From Psychromonas hadalis ATCC BAA-638 (GTDB taxonomy: Bacteria > Pseudomonadota > Gammaproteobacteria > Enterobacterales > Psychromonadaceae): a DNA stretch of 37,714 bases. A model generated the notes under the pieces. That model was not told the origin of the DNA. It made no database searches and worked only from the letters and a program-made list of their open reading frames with translations. A program made the translations under genes and the position numbers. The stretch lies in contig NZ_ATUO01000015.1 in assembly GCF_000420245.1 (NCBI RefSeq), forward strand, positions 1-37,714, written 5' to 3'. Below are positions 23,984 to 34,111 of this stretch, one piece after another (the first letter of the stretch is position 1; the number at the start of each line of letters is the position of its first letter).

Positions 23984-25183
23984 ATGAGCAATAAATTAGT
24001 TCTTGTCCTTAACTGCGGTAGTTCATCTCTTAAATTTGCTGTTATCAACGCCAATAATGGTGACGAAGTGATCAGTGGTCTTGCTGAATGCTTTAATCTT
24101 CCTGATGCACGCATCAAATGGAATGTTTCAGGAAAAAAAGACGCCATTCATCTACCCGCTAATAGCGCTCACTCAGAAGCTATCACTTATATTGTAGAAG
24201 AGATTATCAAAAAAGAGGTCGGTTTAGCAGAACAATTAATTGCTGTAGGTCATCGCATTGTTCATGGTGGCGAACATTTTACACAGTCAGTAATTGTTGA
24301 CAAACAAGTTCTTGCTGAATTAAAACAATGTTCATCACTCGCACCACTACATAACCCAGCGGCTATTTTAGGCATTAAGGCTGCACAAGAGGCTTTTTCA
24401 ACACTTCCTCAGGTTGTTGTTTTTGATACTGCATTTCATCAAACCATGCCTGAAAAAGCATTTATGTACGCACTTCCAAGTCACCTCTATAAAGAAAAAG
24501 GGATTCGTCGTTATGGAATGCATGGTACAAGCCACCTATTTGTCAGCCGAGAAGCAGCTAAAGCACTTAACAAACCACTTGCAGAGACCAATGTCATTAC
24601 TGCTCACCTTGGTAATGGTGGCTCAATAACAGCGGTGAAAGGTGGAAAATCGGTTGATACCAGTATGGGCATGACACCACTTGCAGGAATAGTAATGGGT
24701 ACACGTTGTGGCGATCTAGATCCGAGTATCATTGAATATTTAATTACGCGTGAAGATTACACCCTTGAAACCGTCATGGATATGTTACAAAAACAGAGTG
24801 GTCTGTTGGGTATCTCTGGTATTTCAAGTGACTTCCGTGATGTCGCAAACGCGGCAGCAGAAGGTCATAAAAACGCAAACTTAGCTATCGATATGTTTTG
24901 TTATCGCTTAGCGAAATATATCGCAGCTTATACAGTGCCGTTAGGACGTGTTGATGCGCTTATTTTCACTGGCGGAATCGGTGAAAATTCCGATCTGGTT
25001 CGTGAAAAAGTACTTAACCTATTAACCATTTTTGGTTACCAAATTGATGAGGCAAAAAACAAAGCAACAAAACTAGGCAAACAGGGTATTATCACCCAAG
25101 AAAACTCCCCTATCGCAATGGTTATTCCAACCAATGAAGAGTGGGTGATCGCAGAAGATGCTGCAGCACTTGTTTCAGCTTAA
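23984..25183 (+). CDS. ackA: Acetate kinase
   Basis: A 399-residue kinase that makes ATP and acetate from acetyl phosphate and ADP, the energy-conserving last step of mixed-acid fermentation, reversible during acetate uptake. Family motifs are intact: LNCGSSSLKFAV at the N-terminus, VGHRIVHGG, DTAFHQTMP, YGMHGTSH, THLGNGGS-like AHLGNGGSITAV, and FTGGIGENS near the C-terminus. Length equals E. coli AckA (400). It is followed after 80 bp by pta, with a hairpin between that may lower pta expression. It supplies the sink for acetyl-CoA from pflB. Confidence 0.98.
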   Translation: MSNKLVLVLNCGSSSLKFAVINANNGDEVISGLAECFNLPDARIKWNVSGKKDAIHLPANSAHSEAITYIVEEIIKKEVGLAEQLIAVGHRIVHGGEHFTQSVIVDKQVLAELKQCSSLAPLHNPAAILGIKAAQEAFSTLPQVVVFDTAFHQTMPEKAFMYALPSHLYKEKGIRRYGMHGTSHLFVSREAAKALNKPLAETNVITAHLGNGGSITAVKGGKSVDTSMGMTPLAGIVMGTRCGDLDPSIIEYLITREDYTLETVMDMLQKQSGLLGISGISSDFRDVANAAAEGHKNANLAIDMFCYRLAKYIAAYTVPLGRVDALIFTGGIGENSDLVREKVLNLLTIFGYQIDEAKNKATKLGKQGIITQENSPIAMVIPTNEEWVIAEDAAALVSA

Positions 25184-25209
25184 TCTATAATAGATAAATA
25201 TCTTAATTT

Positions 25210-25238
25210 GGAGAGCGAATACTCTCCTTTCTTATTTT
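25210..25238 (+). terminator. Intercistronic hairpin between ackA and pta
   Basis: GGAGAG (25210-25215) and CTCTCC (25222-25227) pair around a six-base loop, followed by TTTCTTATTTT. It probably acts as a partial terminator or an RNA-processing site inside the ackA-pta operon. Confidence 0.65.
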
Positions 25239-25263
25239 ACATCCTTATTTAAAAGGAATCGTC

Positions 25264-27429
25264 ATGTCCCGCACAATTATGCTCATTCCCATCGGCTCTG
25301 GCGTTGGTGTTACCTCTGTTAGTCTTGGTATGGTTCGCGCAATGGAACGCCAAGGCGTTGCCGTTAATTTCTTTAAACCTATCGCACAGCCTCGCCTGGG
25401 TGATATAGGTCCAGAGCGTTCAACAGCAACACTGCGTAATGGTTCATCAATTAATCCCCCCGAGCCCTTTGCAATGAAATATGCAGAGAATCTTATCTCA
25501 TCAGGCAATACATCTGAACTACTAGAAAATATCGTTGAGCGTTTCCAAGGTTGCACAAAAAACAGTGATGTGATCATTGTTGAAGGACTTGTTCCTACTG
25601 ACAAACATCAATTTGCGAATGAGATAAACTACAGCATCGCTAAAGCATTAAGTGCAGAGATGGTTTTTGTCACACACCCAAGCAATGATTCTTCACAACA
25701 ACTGAAAGAGCGCATGGAAATTGCCATCGCCTCTTTTGGTGGTAAAAAGAATAAGCGCATCGCAGGCTGTATTATTAATAAAGTTGGCGCGCCAATGGAT
25801 GAAAAAGATAAAAATCGTCCTGATATGAGCGAGATGTTTGATATTCCAACCAGTGGATCACATACCAACCTTGAAGTATTACAGATGTTCAGCAAAAGCC
25901 CGCTACCTATCTTAGGTTGTATCCCTTGGAGTGCGGATCTGATTGCGCCACGTGTTAAAGACTTGGCAATACATTTAGAAGCAAAAATATTAAATGAAGG
26001 TGATATCGAACACCGTCGTTTACACAGCGTAACGTTCTGTGCACGTACCATTCCTAACATGGTGCAGTATTTTAAAGCGGGATCAATGCTCGTCACTTCA
26101 GGCGATCGCAGTGATGTGATTATTGCGGCCTGTTTAGCGGTGATGAACGGTATGCAGATCGGCTGTCTATTATTAACCGGCGATTACCCACCTGAAGAAG
26201 AGGTAATGAAACTGTGTGGTCGTGCAATGGAATCAGGTTTACCCATTTTATTGATCAAGAGTAATACATGGCAAACCGCACAGCGCCTACAAAATTTCAA
26301 TATGGAAATTCCTATTGATGATGTTGAACGTATCGAAAAAGTACAAGAGTATATCGCCAGCCATATCGACAAACATTGGTTAAATACGTTAACTGAAGAT
26401 TCTTTATTAACACGTCGTTTATCACCACCTGCATTCCGTTACCATTTAACCGAGCTTGCACGTAAATCGAACCAACGTATCGTTTTACCGGAGGGTGAAG
26501 AGCCACGTACTATTCAAGCGGCACTTATCTGTGCACAACGTGGTATCGCAAAACCCGTATTATTAGGTGATCCAGAAGAGATCCATCGCATTGCAACACA
26601 GCAAGGTATTGAATTAACAGATGATGTAGAAATCATCAATCCAAATGATGTACTTGAAAACTACGTTGCACCTATGGTTGAGCTACGTAAAGCAAAAGGC
26701 TTAACTGAGGTAGTTGCCCGCGAGCAGCTGCAAGATACTGTTGTATTAGGTACGATGATGCTAGCAGAAGAAGAGGTAGCCGGTCTTGTTTCTGGTGCAA
26801 TACACACCACAGCAAACACCATTCGCCCCGCGCTGCAATTAATTAAAACAGCACCGGGTGCGAACCTTGTTTCATCTATCTTCTTTATGTTATTACCTGA
26901 TCAAGTATTGGTTTACGGAGATTGTGCCATCAACCCAGATCCAACGGCTGAGCAACTTGCAGATATCGCTATTCAATCAGCAGACTCTGCTATCGCCTTT
27001 GGTATCGACCCGAAAGTAGCAATGATCAGCTATTCAACAGGTGATTCAGGCGCAGGCAGTGATGTAGAAAAAGTACGTGAAGCCACTAAAATTGCCCAGC
27101 AACGTCGCCCAGATCTATTGATTGATGGCCCTCTACAATACGATGCGGCTGTGATGGAAAATGTTGCTAAGAGTAAAGCGCCAAACTCTAAAGTTGCAGG
27201 TCAGGCAACGGTCTTTATCTTCCCAGATTTAAACACCGGTAACACCACTTACAAAGCGGTACAACGTAGTGCAGACCTGATCAGTATCGGTCCAATGTTA
27301 CAAGGTATGCGCAAACCAGTGAATGATTTGTCTCGTGGTGCATTAGTAGACGATATCGTTTACACTATCGCATTAACGGCAATTCAAGCAACACAAGCAG
27401 CAGAGAAAGCGTTAGCAGCAAAAAGCTAA
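25264..27429 (+). CDS. pta: Phosphate acetyltransferase (long form)
   Basis: A 721-residue enzyme that exchanges CoA for phosphate on acetyl-CoA, giving acetyl phosphate for AckA. The N-terminal P-loop-like dethiobiotin-synthetase domain starts at [20 protein letters not shown], a DRTGG-type regulatory domain lies in the middle (about 220-340), and the catalytic PTA domain occupies the last 330 residues, from [12 protein letters not shown] through [16 protein letters not shown] to a GPLQYDAA block. This long architecture is typical of gammaproteobacteria. The start follows AAAAGGAAT. A strong terminator ends the operon. Confidence 0.98.
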   Translation: MSRTIMLIPIGSGVGVTSVSLGMVRAMERQGVAVNFFKPIAQPRLGDIGPERSTATLRNGSSINPPEPFAMKYAENLISSGNTSELLENIVERFQGCTKNSDVIIVEGLVPTDKHQFANEINYSIAKALSAEMVFVTHPSNDSSQQLKERMEIAIASFGGKKNKRIAGCIINKVGAPMDEKDKNRPDMSEMFDIPTSGSHTNLEVLQMFSKSPLPILGCIPWSADLIAPRVKDLAIHLEAKILNEGDIEHRRLHSVTFCARTIPNMVQYFKAGSMLVTSGDRSDVIIAACLAVMNGMQIGCLLLTGDYPPEEEVMKLCGRAMESGLPILLIKSNTWQTAQRLQNFNMEIPIDDVERIEKVQEYIASHIDKHWLNTLTEDSLLTRRLSPPAFRYHLTELARKSNQRIVLPEGEEPRTIQAALICAQRGIAKPVLLGDPEEIHRIATQQGIELTDDVEIINPNDVLENYVAPMVELRKAKGLTEVVAREQLQDTVVLGTMMLAEEEVAGLVSGAIHTTANTIRPALQLIKTAPGANLVSSIFFMLLPDQVLVYGDCAINPDPTAEQLADIAIQSADSAIAFGIDPKVAMISYSTGDSGAGSDVEKVREATKIAQQRRPDLLIDGPLQYDAAVMENVAKSKAPNSKVAGQATVFIFPDLNTGNTTYKAVQRSADLISIGPMLQGMRKPVNDLSRGALVDDIVYTIALTAIQATQAAEKALAAKS

Positions 27430-27450
27430 GCTATTTTCTCTAAACTAAAA

Positions 27451-27484
27451 AGCCCCGTTATGGTTAACATAACGGGGCTTTTTT
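27451..27484. terminator. Terminator after pta
   Basis: A 12-bp perfect stem, AGCCCCGTTATG (27451-27462) with CATAACGGGGCT (27468-27479), is flanked by A and T runs. It can serve both pta and the fbp remnant from the other side. Confidence 0.95.
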
Positions 27485-27532
27485 ATATTTAATGTTATGA
27501 ATATAGCGCCTTGCACTGCATCAAAGCGAACT

Positions 27533-28538
27533 TTAGTTTAAAGGTTCATCATCGCTAAACTCAGCAATTAAGTTTTGTACCTCCTTGAGCATATTTTTAC
27601 TGCCACAGAAAAAGGCGATGCGTTGGTGTAATTCAGTCGGTTTAACCTCCAGAATACGATTAAAGCCATCACTTGCAATGCCCCCCGCTTGCTCAATCAA
27701 GAATGCCATCGGATTACACTCATACAATAAACGCAACTTTCCTTTCGGTGCAGAAGCGGTAGAAGGGTAGATGTATATCCCCCCCGTGATCAGGTTACGA
27801 TGAAAATAAGACACTAATGAGCTGATATAACGTGAAGTATAAGGTCGTTGGTTCGGCTCATCTATCTCTTGGCAAAATTTCAGGTACTTTTTTATCCCTG
27901 CTGGAAATTTAAGATAATTACCTTCGTTAATGGAATAAGTGTGGCCATTTTCAGGCACCACCATATTTTCGTGAGAAAGATAAAAGGTGCCCAGTGAAGG
28001 ATCGTAAGTAAAGCCATGTACGCCATGTCCCGTTGTATAAACAAGCATGGTTGATGAACCATAAATGATATAACCGGCGACAACTTGCTCAGTGCCAGCT
28101 TGTAAAAAATCAGAAATTACCGCGGGTGTGTCCACAGGACTAATACGTTTGTAGATTGAAAAAATAGTACCAACCGAGACATTCACATCAATATTTGAAG
28201 AGCCATCCAGCAGATCCATTAATACGATATATTTACTGTTGCATCCACGTTCACTGTCGATGACAATAATATCATCTTCCTCTTCTGATGCGATACCACA
28301 GACTTCTCCGCGCGGCTTTGAAAGTGTCATTGGCATACAAATCCATTTTTTGTTGCATTTCACCTTGTACATTTTCAACCCCTGTCGAGCCGACAATATC
28401 AACCAAACCGGCTTTATTTATATCGCGGTTGACGACTTTTGTCGCTAACTGAATCGCCCCCAGTAGCTGTGTAAGTTCACCCGTGGCTTCGGAAAATTGA
28501 TTTTGTTTAGAGATGATATATTCGTCAAGTGTGATCAT
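27533..28538 (-). pseudogene. fbp: Frameshifted fructose-1,6-bisphosphatase (class I)
   Basis: The reading frame is broken into two parts. The 5' part (28538 to about 28300) gives [20 protein letters not shown] through [13 protein letters not shown], a normal Fbp N-terminus. After that the frame runs into [12 protein letters not shown] and stops at 28272. The rest of the enzyme ([13 protein letters not shown] to the end at 27533) continues in another frame. Against E. coli Fbp, about 11 bases seem to be missing at the junction. The metal-site motif DPLDGSSN reads DLLDGSSN here, a change at a very conserved proline. The rest ([40 protein letters not shown]) is well kept, so the break is recent. 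It follows the PTS operon on the same strand. A sequence error is possible but would not explain the proline change. Confidence 0.9.
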
Positions 28539-28599
28539 GCTTATCTTGTGGAAAGTCTATTTACATTTTTATCTGTGGGTATTCGAGTCGAATAAAGAG

Positions 28600-28626
28600 G
28601 CCTGAGTAATAAGAAATTACTCAGGC
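28600..28626 (-). terminator. Terminator after fruK
   Basis: GCCTGAGTAAT (28600-28610) pairs perfectly with ATTACTCAGGC (28616-28626). On the minus strand only a short T-rich tail follows. It separates the PTS operon from the fbp remnant. Confidence 0.7.
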
Positions 28627-28653
28627 TTAGTTCCATTTACTTATTTAGATTAC

Positions 28654-29571
28654 TTATTTGCATTGCTTAATGAGTTCAGTAACCTGCTCTAACGAACCAA
28701 GTTCAGTACCACTGCGACTTGCTGTTGCAGCGCCACAAGCGAGCCCATAAGGTAAGGCTTGTTGCAAAGACTCACCTAAGCTCAAACGCCACACAATACC
28801 AGCGACCATGGAGTCGCCTGCACCAATAGGATTAGCCTCTTTTATAATCGGCGTTTCAACTTTTGAAAAGTCCTGCTCGGTCACCAGCAAGGCTCCTTCT
28901 GCCCCCAAAGAGACCACTAAATTTTTAGGGCCTGAATTAAGTAGTGCTGCACACCAAACACTTGCGTCATCTAGCTGGCGATCAGTCAGTGCTAATAATT
29001 GCTGTGCTTCCTCTAAATTAGGTTTTGCTAACGCAGGTTTTGCTAAACAGCCTAATCGCAATGCTTCACCACTTGAGTCTAAAATGGCAAATGCACCAGC
29101 AGCCTCAATGAGCGCAATCAGATCGGCATAAATACGGTTATCAACACCGGGTGGCAAACTCCCCCCTAAAACCCACCAATCACCTGCTTTAAGATTCTGT
29201 TTTACAGACTTCATTAAACTTGCCAATTCAGCCTTTGAGACTTCTGGCCCAGCTTCATTTACTTTAATATGTCGTGCTTCACCCTGCGCCACAATCGAGA
29301 TATTAGTGCGTGTTTCACCGCTAATTTCAGTAAACTGTGTATTAATACCCTGCTTAGTTAATGTGGCTTTTAAGCGTTGTCCGCTATAACCGCCAACAAA
29401 TCCCATTGCAGTGCTATCGACATTTAAATTCCGTAGCATACGTGAAACATTAAAACCTTTGCCGCCACAGTCCATGCGCGAGCCCAATGCGCGCGAGACA
29501 CTGTCAAATTGAAATTGCTCAATTTTCAACTCCAAATCAACAGCGGGATTCAGTGTTAATGTATAGATCAT
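28654..29571 (-). CDS. fruK: 1-phosphofructokinase (PfkB family)
   Basis: A 305-residue sugar-phosphate kinase starting at the ATG that overlaps the stop of the preceding dehydrogenase (ATGA), so translation is coupled. TLTLNPAVDLEL opens the protein, GGKGFNVSRML (about 36-46) is the first PfkB signature, and NPIGAGDSMVAGIVWRLSLG (about 247-266) the second, with catalytic base D253. These are typical of FruK, which turns fructose 1-phosphate into fructose 1,6-bisphosphate. Tagatose-6-phosphate kinases of the LacC type look similar, so another ketose phosphate cannot be excluded. It is the last intact gene of the PTS operon. Confidence 0.88.
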   Translation of the reverse strand: MIYTLTLNPAVDLELKIEQFQFDSVSRALGSRMDCGGKGFNVSRMLRNLNVDSTAMGFVGGYSGQRLKATLTKQGINTQFTEISGETRTNISIVAQGEARHIKVNEAGPEVSKAELASLMKSVKQNLKAGDWWVLGGSLPPGVDNRIYADLIALIEAAGAFAILDSSGEALRLGCLAKPALAKPNLEEAQQLLALTDRQLDDASVWCAALLNSGPKNLVVSLGAEGALLVTEQDFSKVETPIIKEANPIGAGDSMVAGIVWRLSLGESLQQALPYGLACGAATASRSGTELGSLEQVTELIKQCK

Positions 29572-31310
29572 AACGTGTCCTTTATACATTCTTCAAACAA
29601 TGCATGCTCAGCAGCAATATTCCAAGTATTCCCTTCTCCTAATGCTTTAGCGACCGTAGGCAGTTTCTCTGCTAATTCATCTAAGCCTAATAAGGGTAAA
29701 TCTTCTAGCTGTGGAAAAATTAATATTTTACCGGGGAAACGAGCTGCCATCATAGCTTCAATTCCCTCTTTTGCGACCTTCATGCCCCCAATGGCTGCAA
29801 CGCAAATAGCGGGGGCAATATTGCCCGCTACGGTGTTGTCCATGACCACGGTTTGATCTTCAATGGTTAACCCTGAAGTCCCCGTGTATTGCGAATTGTT
29901 TAAATAAATAGAGCTAAAGTTAACCGGTGCGAGCGTACCGTTAGGAACGCCAGCAAAGCAGACTAACATGCCATCATCTTTCATAAAACTAGATGCCTCC
30001 GCCATAATATCGGCATTAGGAACACAAACAACCACATCATCAGCCCCCTGTCCGTTGTTTTTAGCATGAACAAATTCAGGTAAACTCACTGAATTATTGA
30101 TCGGATTATAAGTGATGAGTTCACAATTGTTTTTTGCCGTTAAGCTTGCAAAACGGGATTCAATTTCAGCTAAACGTTGATCGTTAATATCAGTCACAAT
30201 CACTTGGCTCGGGCCATTTTTTAACTCGATAGCACGTTGTACGTGCATCTGCCCCATTGGCCCACCCGCACCAACAAAAACAGAAAAACCACCTTTGCGT
30301 AAATCACAACGGTTACGTGCTTCACCGTAAGAGTCGGTAATATCAGCGCCATTATTACCAATAAAAGCGACATAATCGTAATGTAGACGACCGACATCCG
30401 CATCAACTAACCCATCAAGGGGTTGCTGACCGACCATATTCATGGTGCCGCGGCGTGCGACATATTTTGCAATCGTGGTGATTACTTGTGCTGAACGTGG
30501 GTCAAGCACCACAATATCATCAAAACCAATACCCGCGGTTAGCTCTTCGCTAGCGACAGCTAAATTCTCCATGGTAATATCATCACGGATAAGCACATTT
30601 TTAGCCTGTTGTTTCACCAGTTTCGTTAATGCATCTGAAACGTTAGTTAATATCACCGTAGCAGGCGAGGTTAACCCTTGGCTAAATTGGTAATCAGTGT
30701 TGTCATCTGCTTGACCAACAATCCACATGATACCTTGTTCTTTTGGCTGTAAGCGACGACGTTGTGTATAAGAAGCCCATACACATCCCCAAGGTTCCAA
30801 CAATGCAGATTCTGCAAACCCTAATTTATCAGATACTTTTAACAAACAAGAGCCTGCATCTGTTTCCAGTACTTCAGGACCCACTAAGTGATATTGTGTT
30901 AACCCACCCGGAACGGTATAACCATAAGCGGTGCTTTTACCATTTTGGTAAATATCGGGTTGTACAGCATAACGTTCACCTACTTTAAAATCATCACCTA
31001 ACTCATCACCCACTTGGATAACGGTGAGCGTGGCTTCATGGCCTAAACGGGTAGGCTCTTTACGCAAATCACGATTATATAATTTAGGATGCTTGCTACC
31101 TTGATTGATTAACTTCACATCAGAAAAACACAGTCCTACCGCATCAACACGCACTAATAACTGATTATCTGCTGGCTCTGGCACGGGAAATAATTCAGGT
31201 TTGTTATCTTTACCGATGTTTTCAACGCCAGCGCCATACATGTTCCAAGTGCTTGTCTGACTTGGAATCGGGTTACTGAGAGCTTGGTATTTTTGGTATT
31301 GAGTGGTCAT
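29568..31310 (-). CDS. SorE-like zinc-type dehydrogenase with inserted Rossmann-like domain
   Basis: A 580-residue medium-chain dehydrogenase/reductase, about 170 longer than the usual form. Residues 20-180 form the catalytic GroES-like part, with C61 (GLCFSDV), GHE at 90-92 and E172 as likely zinc ligands. An extra alpha/beta segment at about 190-335 resembles a degenerate Rossmann fold. The functional cofactor domain starts at FVGAGGPMGQ (about 346-355), with VIVTDINDQRL as the second strand. The later part (GADDVVVCVPN, CFAGVPNGT, QYTGTSG) recalls L-sorbose-1-phosphate reductase SorE. It lies between the fused PTS protein and fruK, to which it is coupled, so it probably interconverts a PTS-delivered polyol phosphate and a ketose phosphate. 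The precise substrate is unknown. The start is set by GAGGTAAC. Confidence 0.75.
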   Translation of the reverse strand: MTTQYQKYQALSNPIPSQTSTWNMYGAGVENIGKDNKPELFPVPEPADNQLLVRVDAVGLCFSDVKLINQGSKHPKLYNRDLRKEPTRLGHEATLTVIQVGDELGDDFKVGERYAVQPDIYQNGKSTAYGYTVPGGLTQYHLVGPEVLETDAGSCLLKVSDKLGFAESALLEPWGCVWASYTQRRRLQPKEQGIMWIVGQADDNTDYQFSQGLTSPATVILTNVSDALTKLVKQQAKNVLIRDDITMENLAVASEELTAGIGFDDIVVLDPRSAQVITTIAKYVARRGTMNMVGQQPLDGLVDADVGRLHYDYVAFIGNNGADITDSYGEARNRCDLRKGGFSVFVGAGGPMGQMHVQRAIELKNGPSQVIVTDINDQRLAEIESRFASLTAKNNCELITYNPINNSVSLPEFVHAKNNGQGADDVVVCVPNADIMAEASSFMKDDGMLVCFAGVPNGTLAPVNFSSIYLNNSQYTGTSGLTIEDQTVVMDNTVAGNIAPAICVAAIGGMKVAKEGIEAMMAARFPGKILIFPQLEDLPLLGLDELAEKLPTVAKALGEGNTWNIAAEHALFEECIKDTL

Positions 31311-31382
31311 GCTGTTACCTCATTAATTAGGTTTAAAATTGTTTTTGAAAATAGATTTTTAATGTGTCTTTGAATAATTTGT

Positions 31383-34013
31383 TTAAAGCAGATCATCATG
31401 TTTTTTGTACATCGCCATCACTGATTCTGAACTACACATTTGCAGTGCTTTTTGTGCTTTTTTCTGCAATTTTTCAAATGAAACACTGCGTATGACATTT
31501 TTAACAGCAGGCACGTCTGCAGGGCTAACTGAAAGTTCATGTACACCTAACCCCACCAGTAAACAGGCAATGTTAGGATCGGCGGCCATGTTTCCGCACA
31601 CCCCAACCCATTTACCATGTTCATCAGCGGCTTTCACTGTCATTGCAATTAAACGTAATAGGCTCGGATGGTAGCTATCAGCTTCATTACATAAGTTAGG
31701 ATTTAATCTATCCATCGCTAAGGTATATTGGGTTAAGTCATTAGAGCCAATAGAGAAAAAGTCGACCTCTTTGGCGAAGTTATCCGCCATTAAGGCAGCC
31801 GAAGGAATTTCAATCATGATACCCAGTGGCAGTACGGGCGCATTGAATTGCACACGAACAGACTCTGCTAAATCACGTGCACGGCGCCACTCTGACATTT
31901 TTGCAATCATTGGGAACATGATATGAATACCACATTTACCGATCTCTTGATGTTGCCAAATAGCGGTGCGATAGATAGCTTCTAACTGACGCTTAAACAT
32001 CTCTTCATGCTCAAAGGATAATCGCACCCCTCGCACACCCAGAAAAGGGTTGTCTTCATGGGGCATGTTCATCCACGAAACAGGTTTATCGCCACCAATA
32101 TCTGCGGTGCGTACCACTAATTTCTGACCTGCTAACTCACTAGAAATAGTTTTTAACGCTTGCATCTGCTCATCTACAGTGGGCTCTTGGGTCGATGCTT
32201 CAAAAAGGAACTCAGTGCGCAACAAACCAGCACCTTCGCCGCCATGCTCTAATATACTGAAAACATCTTGTGGTTTAGCAATATTACAAACAACATCAAT
32301 ACGACGTCCATCGAGCGTGATAGCGGGATCATGTTGCTGTAATGCTTCTTGTTCACGCATCTCCTTCCATGTTTTTAGGCACTGTGTTGCTTGTGTTTGT
32401 GTGGCTTTATCTGGTGTGATAATGACCGTGGCAGCTTGTGGATCAACAATCACTTGCTGATTATCCTCTATCCTCATTAACTGCCCAGCGCCAATACCGA
32501 CAACAGCAGGTATGCCTAACGCGCGCGCTAATATCGCCATATGACTATTTGGACCGCCTAACTCAGTGGCAATGCCTTTAATCGGTAACCCTTCTAACCC
32601 TGCGGTTTGTGACGGAGTAAGATCATTTGCCAATAAAATAAAATCACTTTTTGGGTAAATGATTTCTGTTATCGATGGCTGTAAAACATTAATAACTCGT
32701 TCACGCACATCCGCTAAATCAGCAATACGTGCGCGTAATCGCTCATCTTCCACGCTTGATAATGCTGCAATTTGAGATTCAATCGCTTGTTGCCAAGACC
32801 ATGCTGCGCTATTACCTTGAGAGATGAAGCTATGGCTCTCTTCAACGATAGTTTCGTCGTTGATCAACTGTTTTTGAGCTTTCAAGATAGCCGCTTCATT
32901 GGGCGCTTTTTCTAAGAGTTTTTGATGCAGTAAATCTGTTTGTAATATTGCTTCTGTGCGCGCATGTTGTAATGCGTTCAGTTCTTTATCAGCATCCGAA
33001 GCTTTTTGTATTATTTCTCTGCTTATTTTTTTTAATAAATAGCTTGATGCCAGCGCAATCCCCGGTGAAGCAGCCAGACCTTTTAAAACAGCGTTGCCTA
33101 CTGGCGCGACTAATGCGGGCAATCCTGCCAGAGGATTGTAGTTAGCATTTTCATTGGCATCATCGTTATCTAAACCCGCATTGATAAGCCCTGCTAATGA
33201 TTCCACTGCAATTTGTGCTTGCACGCCTTGTGCAGAAACAACAATAGCGTCTCCTTGTTGCGCCCCCATCGTTAATAGTGCAGCCATCGATTTTGCATTA
33301 GCACTGCGCTTATCATTACGCAGGCGTATTTCAGTATTCTCATATAATGCAGCTTGCTCGGCAAGTAGACTTGCTGGCCGTGCATGCATACCCGCTTCAT
33401 CAACCACTGTTGCGGAGGCTGTAATGGCAAAATCTTTCTTCAGCATCGTTTGCTGAGCAGGCGCGGCACCTAAGGCGTCGATAATTTGCTTAGCATCTAA
33501 CGTATTTGCTAAGCGTTCAGAAAGATCTTCATCCATGACCACAGCAGTGAGTTTTTGCAATAATGACAGGTGATCATCACCTGAAGCTGCGATACCAACA
33601 ACCAGTTTAGCGATATCCCCCTGCGCATTCCAAACAATACCAGCAGGAATCTGCACAATCACCACACCCGTTTTAATCACCAATGACTTAGCCGCGTTAA
33701 CACCATGTGGAATAGCAACACCGTTGATTAAATAGGTGCTAACTTTCTCTTCTCTTTCAGTTAATGCATCAAGGTAGTTATCACTCACAAAACCTAACTC
33801 AGACATACTTTTCGCGATTAAATTAAGCACTTCACTTTTACTGCTGAAGGTCTGTTGCAAGTGTATTTGCTGTGGCTCAACAGTTAACATTTTAGGCGCG
33901 ATGACGGCCACTTTTTGTGGCGCAGTTTCAGGGACTAATGCTAATGGTTCAGAATGTATTTCAGCCTTTGCTTTGCTTGTTGTATTACTGAATAATTTTT
34001 TTAAAAATGACAT
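31383..34013 (-). CDS. Fused PTS protein EIIA-HPr-Enzyme I
   Basis: An 876-residue multidomain phosphotransferase protein carrying a complete phosphorelay. After a variable N-terminus, residues about 50-185 form a fructose/mannitol-type EIIA with active H103 (IPHG). Residues about 196-283 form HPr with H210 (GMHARPAS) and a serine in the NAKSMAALL helix. Residues about 305-876 form Enzyme I with active H491 (GGPNSHMAILAR), the PEP-binding LLRTEFLF and GVRGVRLS blocks, and cysteine 806 in GVCGNMA. Such fusions let a sugar system run independently of the general PtsH/PtsI. It is preceded by a terminator-like hairpin after the EIICB gene, so its level may be set separately from the membrane component. 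Confidence 0.95.
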   Translation of the reverse strand: MSFLKKLFSNTTSKAKAEIHSEPLALVPETAPQKVAVIAPKMLTVEPQQIHLQQTFSSKSEVLNLIAKSMSELGFVSDNYLDALTEREEKVSTYLINGVAIPHGVNAAKSLVIKTGVVIVQIPAGIVWNAQGDIAKLVVGIAASGDDHLSLLQKLTAVVMDEDLSERLANTLDAKQIIDALGAAPAQQTMLKKDFAITASATVVDEAGMHARPASLLAEQAALYENTEIRLRNDKRSANAKSMAALLTMGAQQGDAIVVSAQGVQAQIAVESLAGLINAGLDNDDANENANYNPLAGLPALVAPVGNAVLKGLAASPGIALASSYLLKKISREIIQKASDADKELNALQHARTEAILQTDLLHQKLLEKAPNEAAILKAQKQLINDETIVEESHSFISQGNSAAWSWQQAIESQIAALSSVEDERLRARIADLADVRERVINVLQPSITEIIYPKSDFILLANDLTPSQTAGLEGLPIKGIATELGGPNSHMAILARALGIPAVVGIGAGQLMRIEDNQQVIVDPQAATVIITPDKATQTQATQCLKTWKEMREQEALQQHDPAITLDGRRIDVVCNIAKPQDVFSILEHGGEGAGLLRTEFLFEASTQEPTVDEQMQALKTISSELAGQKLVVRTADIGGDKPVSWMNMPHEDNPFLGVRGVRLSFEHEEMFKRQLEAIYRTAIWQHQEIGKCGIHIMFPMIAKMSEWRRARDLAESVRVQFNAPVLPLGIMIEIPSAALMADNFAKEVDFFSIGSNDLTQYTLAMDRLNPNLCNEADSYHPSLLRLIAMTVKAADEHGKWVGVCGNMAADPNIACLLVGLGVHELSVSPADVPAVKNVIRSVSFEKLQKKAQKALQMCSSESVMAMYKKHDDLL

Positions 34014-34057
34014 AGGTACCTACTTATTTCGTCAAATATGAATGTTCAATATAAGGG

Positions 34058-34088
34058 CTAAAAATCGATGCTGACTTGAGCACCGATT
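34058..34088 (-). terminator. Intercistronic terminator between EIICB and the fused PTS gene
   Basis: On the minus strand AATCGGTGCT pairs with AGCATCGATT (one G-U pair) around CAAGTC and is followed by TTTTT. A true stop would silence the four genes beyond it, so partial termination or conditional readthrough is likely. Confidence 0.75.
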
Positions 34089-34111
34089 AACGCCTTTACC
34101 TGCTTTTTCGG

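Noticed and set aside
28272-28538. A separate 88-residue gene upstream of a 289-residue gene
   Set aside because: Both parts align end to end with one fructose-1,6-bisphosphatase, so this is one frameshifted gene.
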